Assembly: GCA_002633005.1 (NCBI GenBank)
Contig: NMRA01000351.1
Location: 297,258-361,257, forward strand
Length of the DNA stretch: 64,000 nucleotides
Source: Phoronis australis
Lineage: Eukaryota > Phoronida > Phoronidae
Reading direction: 5' to 3'
A program made the translations under genes and the position numbers. Of this stretch, positions 56,679 to 64,000 are shown piece after piece. The notes under the pieces were generated by a model, which was not told the origin of the DNA, ran no database searches, and saw only the letters and a list, made by a program, of their open reading frames with translations. The stretch's first letter is position 1; the number at the start of each line of letters is the position of its first letter.

Positions 56679-58867
56679 GTATGTATTTTGTAATTTCTAC
56701 TCAGACTTTTGTGTTGTTTCATTAGTTAGAGTCACAGACTGACAGTGACCATCGACCGTCTCTGCTGATCCGACGCAGCCAGTAGTCAGTACAGTAGGCA
56801 ATGACCATCGCCTCTGTTGGCCCGAACCAGAGGCGATGCAGAGGCTATAGGCGCTCTGTACGCCGGAAGCTTTTCGGCGAATTATGCCTCGCGCTGACTA
56901 AACCATCAAAGTCACGTTGTTATAAATACCTTTTGCGCATAGGAACACCTGAGGAGGTTGTCGATGTGTTTAATTCCTTCCAACTCGAACAAATACTCCC
57001 ATTATCAAACTTTTTCTTCGAGCAGTCCCTATTTCAGTTCCCAAAATCGTGAACTCACCATTTTTATACTGCGCACGCTCCAATTTTTACCGCGCTCGCT
57101 AGGTGATGTGACTTCATGACCTCAATCTTTAAATAGGCCAAAAAAGGTGAGCCATTGCGGTCTTGTCAGTCAAATGTTCGTTTCCAAAATACCACCACTT
57201 ATACTTGTCTTTAACTGGCGTTACTTGAAACTGATTGTATTTCAATGAATTATTGTTTGTATTTGATAAAAATAAATGCTGTTGATATGACATTTAATAG
57301 TCTTTGTGCACATATTTGACATTTTAATGTTTAACAACACGGCAAATGCACGGCTGGTTCCCGGCAGCACGTACGCGAAAAGTGGGAACTTCAGCTTTCA
57401 AAGTTTGCCGGTAGGTCCGCAACTTCTGACCTTCGGCCTGGTTAAAAAAATGAAAATGTTGATTTCACGATTTTGGGAACTGAAATAGGGACTGCTCAAA
57501 GAAAAAGTTTCATAACTGGAGTATTTGTTCGAGTTGGAAGGAATTAAACACACCGACAACCTCCTAAGGTGTTCCTCTATGCACAAAAGGTATTTATAAC
57601 AACGTGACTTTGATGGTTTAGTCGGTGCGAGGCATAATTCGCCGAGAAGCTTCCGGCGTACAGAGCGCCTATAGCCTCTGCATCGCCTCTGGTTCGGGCC
57701 AACAGAGGCGATGGTCATTGCCTATAGTCAGTACTGCCAGTAGGCAATGACCGTTAACCCTTTGTGCATAGAGGGACACCTTAGGCTAAGCTGGGCTTAG
57801 GAGGCCGTCGATGTATTTAATTTCTCCAGACTCGAACAAATATTCCCGTTACCAAACTTTTTCTTCCAGCAGTCCATCATTCAGTTCCCAAAATCGGAAA
57901 CTGACCATTTTTAGCACTGCGTGTGGCAGGTGGCGCTGCTGTGCTTGAACTTGGTATCCTGCTTAATCTCAAGGTTAAGCGGAAGTGAGTATTGCTTGAA
58001 CTTGGAATACATGAGGAAACTTGACAAGTTCACTCAAGTAATCACGTTCACGTGGATAAACATTTGCACTGCACTAAACCAAATTATATGTTATTAAAAT
58101 AAAGTAAAATTCATACAAAAATTCTTTACACTGAACAAAAAATCTCACCTGATTGCCCATAAGTTCAGTTCCAAGTTCATGTATACGCGATCTTGAGATT
58201 AAGCAGGATTCCAAGTTCACGCACAGCATCATGACGTCATATCTCCTGGCGTGTGCGGTGTAAAAATGGAAGTTACCGATTTTGGGAACTGAGCGAGGGA
58301 CTGCTCGAAGAAAAAGTTTGAGTGTTTGTTCTAGCTAGAAGGAATTGAAGACATCGATGGCTTCCTAAGGTGTTCTATGCGCAAAAGGTACTTAACAACG
58401 TGACTGACTTTTTAATCAGTGTGACGCATAATTTGCTGAAAAGCTTGCGGTGTATGAAGCGCCGATAGAATCGTCACCATCTGTAGTTCAATTAGGGATG
58501 GTGGTCACTGTCTAATCATTACCATGTTTCTGTAATGTAAGCTGTCACTATAAGCCTTGTAATGTGGTAATGTGCACTAAAATTACTATACTGTCCCTGG
58601 TAGCTTTTGCTCGTGAATTTTCCCATAAATATTTTCCAGGGATTGTTAGGTGTATTCTTCCATGTGAGAAGCCCTGCATTGTCAGAAGATCTGCCTATTG
58701 ATGAAGAGGAGTGGGCTAACAAGAGCCATTCATACGACTACATTATTAAACTATATGACCAGGCTGCTATCAATTGCTGGATTGCTGGTGGCATATATGT
58801 TATTATTTTCATCATATCAGTAATTAATTTAAAGTTAAATCTTGGAAACACGTATGCCATGCAGTAG
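56610..58867 (+). CDS. RNASEK: Ribonuclease kappa / V-ATPase-associated protein (2 exons, complete)
   Basis: Exons 56610-56678 and 58640-58867; 98 aa, the usual length. MPCCGPKLSVCGVVLGIWGI is the family's N-terminal signature with its Cys pair and first membrane helix; exon 2 has GVFFHVRSPALSEDL, YDQAAINCWIAGG and a second membrane helix (IYVIIFIISVI). Known role: a small two-helix membrane protein associated with the V-ATPase and needed for endocytic uptake, originally described as an RNase. The junction IML/GLLG is phase 0 (donor GTATGT, acceptor TTTTCCAG). It is divergent from ACAA2. The 1.96-kb intron is almost filled by two foldback repeats. Confidence 0.93.
56793..57724. mobile_element. 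Foldback element 1 in the RNASEK intron
   Basis: About 930 bp with inverted arms of about 265 bp (56795-57060 and 57460-57724), beginning TAGGCAATGACCATCGCC and ending in its inverse, highly similar arm to arm. TAGTCAGTAC occurs just outside on both sides (56783-56792 and 57725-57734), a likely 10-bp target-site duplication. Long TIRs plus a 9-10-bp duplication suggest a Mutator-like or Foldback-type non-autonomous element. Similar open frames in the two arms are mirror images, not genes. Confidence 0.82.
57741..58514. mobile_element. Foldback element 2, diverged relative of element 1
   Basis: Starts TAGGCAATGACC like element 1 and ends in a decayed inverse (GGTCACTGTCTA). It shares the arm landmarks GCGCAAAAGG, TCGATG, CTCGAACAAATA, AAACTTTTTCTTC and CAGTTCCCAAAATCG. 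An inner inverted pair TGAACTTGG...CCTGCTTAATCTCAAG lies at about 57950 and 58195. It begins only 16 bp after element 1. Confidence 0.75.
58640..58867 (+). CDS. RNASEK: RNASEK exon 2
   Basis: 75 codons and TAG, starting GLLGVFFHV after TTTTCCAG. The open frame extends upstream to an ATG at 58607, but that part is intron. Confidence 0.94.
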   Translation, partial: GLLGVFFHVRSPALSEDLPIDEEEWANKSHSYDYIIKLYDQAAINCWIAGGIYVIIFIISVINLKLNLGNTYAMQ

Positions 58868-60496
58868 GCAATGGGTGACATACGCACCATAAACTGAGTT
58901 GTGAGTACAAGTGCACTTGACACTGGCCTTGCATTGGACCAGTTGTCAGGAGTTTTAGACTGTTAAAGATGGTGACTTTCTACGGCCAATTAAATGAAGT
59001 GGAGGAGATGATATTTAATACAGTGCAAGCTGATGAATACTCTGGGGCTTAACAACTGGATGCAGTGGTCTAATGGATTACATTCCATACTGCATGTAAC
59101 TGGATCAATGACTTGGCTCTTTACTGACATATGAAGTGGGCTGAAGAATTTACATAGATCTGTGAGTTCATGCATCGGCACTTTGAATGACTGCTGAGTG
59201 GGGCGGGGCAAAGGATTACATGTTGAGCTGTGCCATTGGATTTACATGTTGGCACTTTCGTATCTGAATGGAATTGGTTAAAGACTTTCTAATTTTTGTT
59301 TACATTTCAAAGCAGCTATGTTAATTAAATGTTCATAGTATGGGCTACAGGATTTCATACAAAGTTGTGACTTAATATTTAGTGTACATTATTAATTTCT
59401 TAGTGAGGCTGCTGGTGTTTTCAAAGCCTGAACGCCCAGGATGCTGTTCTGATTTTCTAAACTATTGTACCTACATTCTAACAATTGTCACTCTTTTTGA
59501 GAGTTTAGGATGTATGCCTGCAGTTTAAATCATGAGAATCTTAATTACCCATGATCATTCTATTCTCAATGTCCAACACTCGTTTGAATAAGTACAAAAT
59601 TTGAATCCTTTGTTTTGGTTTTTCAACTGTCAGTGGTCATGTATGGAGTAATTAAAAACACCAGTCAAAGAAGCTAGGGTTATTATCACTCATGGTGAAA
59701 TGTAAAAGCTGGGAATTACCTCCGCCCCACGACCCCTGATTGCCACCAATTGCAATTTTGTACTATCCTTTCACCGTTAGTGACGCTGTCCTTTCTTAAG
59801 GTGCCGCCAGGGTCACTGGTCCCACCTCCACTTGTTATGCAGTTGCGAAGAACGTTATGCATACATTGACCGTGTCAAAAGCGTCATCGTAATCAGCTGC
59901 AATCCTGCTCAAATTTGCACCATGGGCGTCTAGTACTAACACAAAACAGTACCACAAAACTTGTTTCCAAGAAAAGCAACTTCTTCAGCAAGTTCAAGTA
60001 CATTTAAAAGGTTCACTTATTTTGTTTCTTATGCGGAGAATTTTGCTCTCAAATATGTTTTCAGTCCAGGAAACCTGCTAGTTTACATAAACGTAGTTAC
60101 AAATTTTACAAGCAAAACTTCGAGCTCTAAGCCACTGAGGCGAGGGAGGGCCTAGCCGTGTATGTGGCGGATCCTAGCTACATGTATATAGCTGTATTAT
60201 ACTAGATGATCCGGCAAGCGCAAGACATGACCAACTTAAAAAACAACACTTTCTCAAAAATAAATCGAAATCAAATATATTCACCTTTTTAAACAAAGAT
60301 AAAACCAAGAATAATATAGAAAACTAGAAAATGTCAAATTTTTTAAAGCTAACTGATATTTAGACCTGAAGGTTATGTAGGACCTTATCAACTTGTGGGT
60401 GTATTTAACCAGACGAGTGAGTATCTACAAATTAGTTGATTTTAACTCAGAAAAAGTGTATATTGTAGAATTGCAGAATTAGATTTCTGACTTTAT

Positions 60497-60666
60497 ACCC
60501 GGAATTTGCTATTTACTGGTTCACATACCGACCGTGTCCTTAGTAGCGAAAACGAAAGGTACATCCATAACAAAACGAGGGACCCGGAATTTGCTATTTA
60601 CTGGTTCACATACCGACCGTGTCCTTAGTAGCGAAAACGAAAGGTACATCCATAACAAAACGAGGG
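60497..60666. repeat. Exact 85-bp tandem duplication
   Basis: 60497-60581 and 60582-60666 are identical over 85 bp, from ACCCGGAATTTGC to AACGAGGG. It lies inside a diverged dispersed repeat whose other copy (about 55.9 kb) has one unit. Confidence 0.95.
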
Positions 60667-61249
60667 TATTGAACATGACCAAATTTCGCTTGATATGATT
60701 GTTCTTGCAATCTCAAGAACGCTGCTACAGTTTGCTAAATTTGCGGTATTTTTTCATTAAATCATAGAAGTCCTATTTTTGAAAGCCCCTGGGTCAAAAG
60801 TGGAAACCGAAAAACAAATTCTAAGTGTTGTTCCTGCAAAAAAACATTTGGGAGGGGGGAGGAACTTTCAGTTCATTTTGTACCCACCGCCCATATTTTT
60901 CTTTTGTTTCTCCAACCCACTAACCATAATTTTTAATCAGGTTGAAATGCAAAATGCAACCATCCATTAAATTTTTAGATTATGCTTGAACTGTGCATGG
61001 TAATTAGGTTTCATTCTCTTAAGAAATTTTCGATCTTCAGTGTTTCGTGAGCCCACCGTGACAATGGTCCAGCAGACACACCAGCTCTCTCCCAGCCAAG
61101 GAATAAAGTTTACAGTAAATAGCATTTAATGAACAAGAATGCTGGTATGAGCCCTTCGTCTGCATTGCAAATGGCAGATACCGTAGTGCTCGTTATTTCA
61201 AAATTCCTACAAGAAGGAGCAACACTTCTAAACAAATTGCCTCTATAGG

Positions 61250-62020
61250 ATGATCTTTTAAGTACTTAAATTTTCGACGGGCAAGAACTTGAGCTGTCTT
61301 GTCGAATGTCGAATCAAAATGAATATCGACTTCTAAGTCGGCGCATCCATCCCTGCCATACATCTTTGTGCCAGATTTCATCCAGTTGTGCCTAGCAGTT
61401 TTTGAGATAATCAACCTGTTTTGTCAAAAACTAAAATGGCCAACAGGGGGTGCTACAGTAGCCAAATCTGTCCGAAAATCAAGTGGTGCCGGCGTATACC
61501 AGCCATTTATCTTTATGTCATATGTCATCATGATCCGTTAAGGGGTTTCAAAATAAGCGGCGGACACTAATTAAGCAATGACCCGGCGAATGGTCCAAAG
61601 CTAACAGGGGGTGCCACAGTAGTCGGGCAAAGCATGATTGACTGCCGGGCCGGGTCGGGTGCCGGCACATTCGCTCCATATAGGCCTCCTCCGTCTACAT
61701 CTGTTCGTCGTGATCCCGTCAAGCAGTTTTCGAGATAATCCACGCACGAAGCCGGGATGGCTTGTCGCAAGAAAAACGCCCTTAAAGGGGTACCACGGTA
61801 GCCAAATCCGCCAGAATGAAATCGACTCAGTGGTGCAGGCGCACCCCCGCCGTATCTATACCAAATTTTACCTTCTTGATCAGCCGAGCAGTTCTCATTG
61901 AGATAATTGACGCGGGACCGACAAGATTGCCGGACAATGACAGACGGACTGATTGACGGACGACTCAGGCGAACGGACGGACGGGATCTGAGTGCCGACC
62001 TCAGCGCGGTAGATGAGTGA
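61250..62020. repeat. Modular tandem repeat, about 160-180 bp unit, GGAC-rich end
   Basis: Recurring landmarks: GGGGTGCCACAGTAGCC-like at 61447, 61607 and 61787; GATCCGTYAAG or similar then CAGTTTTCGAGATAATC-like at about 61390, 61725 and 61890; terminal GACGGAC repeats near 61930-61980. Units are diverged. The 165-codon minus-strand frame here is a by-product. Confidence 0.65.
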
Positions 62021-62689
62021 CCACAAATCTTTTGTGGGTGCAAAAAAATTCCATGTGAGATCACAACTCATGTCCAGTTACCAACACTAGAAACTTACTT
62101 TTGACAAAGACACCGTGAGCAATACAGTAGTACCGAGGCAGCCAGTGACTATATGTCCGTCTATCCACCGTGTGCGTACCATGATTTCAATGATTACGAA
62201 TCTCAAGTCATATTTCCACAAACACTTGTAGCTAGTACGTTGCTGTGCCAAGTCAATATTGGAACTTGGCTATCTGATTCATCATACTTTTTATTAAAAA
62301 ATCCACCCGATTGGTATGTGTCAACCGCCCTGCCCGGCAGTGTCCCGGCGGTCAACAGTTACCTGCCGTGCATGTGTGCCTGCCAGAGTGTGAGCAAGTT
62401 GCACATGGCTTGAGTACATAGGCCTATTGCACTCTGCACACCAGCGACACCGTGGGATTCTTTTGTTCTTGTTTTTTGGGACTTTTCCGGGGCCAGTGTA
62501 AGCCTGAGTTATGTGGTGAGTTTTCAGTGAATTTTTTTCAGAGCGGTTGACTGACGGACGGGTCGCCGGTGCCAGTGTTTGTCTCTATACCCGCCCACCT
62601 GTCAACATTTTCAGGACATTGAATACCACCCACTGAGATGGACAACCCATAATTTAAATTTTCTGACCGTAACCATGCATGACCCATAA

Positions 62690-63085
62690 ATTTTCAAGCA
62701 ACCCGCCATCCCCCCGAGCACCGACGTTCCGCGGGAACAGCCCGGCCCGGCCAGTAACAGCATTTTGGAGAACTGTGAATAAGGCCGGTGCTGAAAATTT
62801 CGCGCCCCGGCGTTGGGGCTTGAGGAAGGAGGGAGATGGGGAGGAGGGACTCCGCCGTAATAAGGCCGTGGCCGAGCCGCGGCATGCAGCCAGGGGCCTG
62901 CCCATGGCCGCATTAAAGCTTCGGTTCAGCCAACTTTTCCGGCAGACGCCGGTGAGCGGGGGCCTCGGACTCGGCCGGCGAGGACTTGTACTGCCGGAGC
63001 CCAGGACTGGCAAGTGCTGACATCTGTTGATGTTACCCGAAGAAAACCCGGAACTCTTCGTCACGTGATATACTACTTGTTCAAG
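62690..63085 (+). promoter_or_regulatory. GC- and CpG-rich promoter region of PLEKHF
   Basis: Composition changes sharply from AT-rich repeats to CpG-rich sequence ending at the PLEKHF start codon. Consistent with a CpG-type promoter; overlapping open frames on both strands are compositional. Confidence 0.6.
63060..63069 (+). promoter_or_regulatory. CLEAR-like E-box GTCACGTGAT
   Basis: Nine of ten bases match the CLEAR consensus GTCACGTGAC bound by TFEB/MITF/USF-type bHLH-Zip factors. It ends 16 bp before the PLEKHF ATG, so it lies in the 5' UTR or core promoter. Confidence 0.5.
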
Positions 63086-63914
63086 ATGGTGGACAGGCTA
63101 GGTAGGTGTTCACATTTTTGTAACTCGGATAACTTGTGAATAATAACAACATATTTAGAATTAAATTGATCAAAGGTTCCGTATGGTAACACCATTCGCG
63201 TGTTCCAATAGTCTCTAAAATTACGTGTTAAAGCGTCCGAATGACAGCGGTATAGGTGGCGTGTGGAGAGCAAAGCAGAGAAAACCTGATGCGCCTACGA
63301 CGCCTACGTAATCAATGTTATTGACAAGTCAGAGCCAGGGCAGTGTCTTTTGGACGAAAGTTTTACTCCCTAAATCAAAATTTACTTTAAGGTGATAATC
63401 TAATCTATTGATCCCTTCACTATTCCTTACTAAAATGTTCTAGTGACAGTGTAAATAGTCGAGACTCGAGTGTCTGGTGTAATACACAACCATATTTTAG
63501 AAAAGAATGTTTTTTTTACTTGATTGATGTGTCATTGAGACTCTCTGGGGGAGGTAGAACAGGCGTATGGGACTTACCCCTCTAAAGGGTGACTTTTTCA
63601 CCACCAGTTTCCTTACTTTAAACAATTTTGTGTGGTTTCCTTTTAGGTTTTCACCATTTCTGTAATTTTGATGAAATGAAACAAAATGGGACAATATGTC
63701 AATAGTTTTTGAAAACAACAGCTGTACATTATTCAGTAGTGTTGGATTACATCTAGCAAACACTGCAGTTCTTGACACACCTTTAGGTTGTTGTGAAAAC
63801 TATTTTTTTCAGTATTTTGCATACCATGTTCCTTTTTCTTCTATTTCAGTCAACAGTGAAGCAAATAAGAAACGCGTAGCATTTGTTGAACAATGCTTTG
63901 GGACATCAGGACAG
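63086..63914 (+). CDS. PLEKHF2: PLEKHF (phafin) family protein, first two coding exons, partial
   Basis: Exon 1 63086-63101 encodes MVDRL plus one base (donor GTAGGT). Exon 2 63850-63914 encodes NSEANKKRVAFVEQCFGTSGQ (acceptor ATTTCAG, donor GTAAGA), giving the family's MVDRL-x-NSEAN start. The family continues with a PH and a FYVE domain that bind PI3P on endosomes and lysosomes; these exons lie beyond the window. Only 27 residues are visible, so PLEKHF1 and PLEKHF2 cannot be told apart with certainty. Confidence 0.82.
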
Positions 63915-64000
63915 GTAAGAATTTTTTAATTCAATATATAATTCAGTTCAAATAGAATCGCCAGTAGGCTGTTTTCAAGCACAGTTTGACAAATTTTTAA

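Larger units (their letters stand above)
58868..63085. other. Intergenic region RNASEK to PLEKHF
   Basis: RNASEK 3' UTR starts here; no canonical AATAAA was found close to the stop. The rest is repeats (60365-60730, 60497-60666, 61250-62020) and a GC-rich promoter-like stretch from about 62690. No gene recognised. Confidence 0.6.

Noticed and set aside
56801-57718. Two similar proteins beginning MTIASVGPNQRR on opposite strands
   Set aside because: They are the two inverted arms of foldback element 1, not duplicated genes.
61567-62064. 165-codon minus-strand frame
   Set aside because: It lies wholly in the modular tandem repeat; Ser/Arg/Pro-rich composition follows the GACGGAC tract.
62611-63064. 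Overlapping open frames of 100-136 codons on both strands
   Set aside because: The GC-rich promoter has few stop codons by composition; the PLEKHF start lies just downstream and nothing resembles a known protein.

Overview
The window is animal nuclear DNA: split genes with GT-AG introns, many decayed transposons and microsatellites, a few single-N gaps, and no bacterial gene layout. Gene content and the abundant dispersed MITE-like repeats fit a marine invertebrate, probably a deuterostome or lophotrochozoan. I cannot name the species from the sequence. All gene models below were assembled by eye from splice sites and reading phase; every exon junction listed keeps the frame.

Layout, left to right. 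(1) 90-26154, plus strand: an 11-exon atypical soluble guanylate cyclase of the beta-2/Gyc88E type (H-NOX, H-NOBA, coiled coil, catalytic domain, C-terminal CaaX box), 713 aa. Its long introns hold a degenerate Ty3/gypsy-like retroelement (about 8.0-10.9 kb), several MITEs with visible target-site duplications, and two elements of 2.5-2.7 kb with terminal inverted repeats. (2) 30683-42813, plus: an 8-exon gene for a divergent forkhead (winged-helix) protein, 629 aa, with two basic clusters and a KEN-box-like motif; intron 2 carries 11 copies of a 16-bp motif. (3) 44273-56428, minus: a complete 10-exon mitochondrial 3-ketoacyl-CoA thiolase (ACAA2), 395 aa. (4) 56610-58867, plus: a two-exon ribonuclease kappa (RNASEK), 98 aa, divergent from ACAA2 with only 181 bp between start codons; its single intron contains two long foldback elements. 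(5) 63086-63914, plus: the first two coding exons of a PLEKHF (phafin) gene that continues beyond the window, with a CLEAR-like E-box just upstream.

The genes are not an operon and act in different processes: cGMP signalling (probably gas sensing), transcription, fatty-acid beta-oxidation, V-ATPase/endosome biology and endosomal phosphoinositide binding. The one apparent regulatory coupling is the shared ACAA2/RNASEK promoter. The most notable observations are the predicted oxygen-binding, prenylated guanylate cyclase; the forkhead protein with an altered recognition helix; and the repeated 16-mer in its intron.
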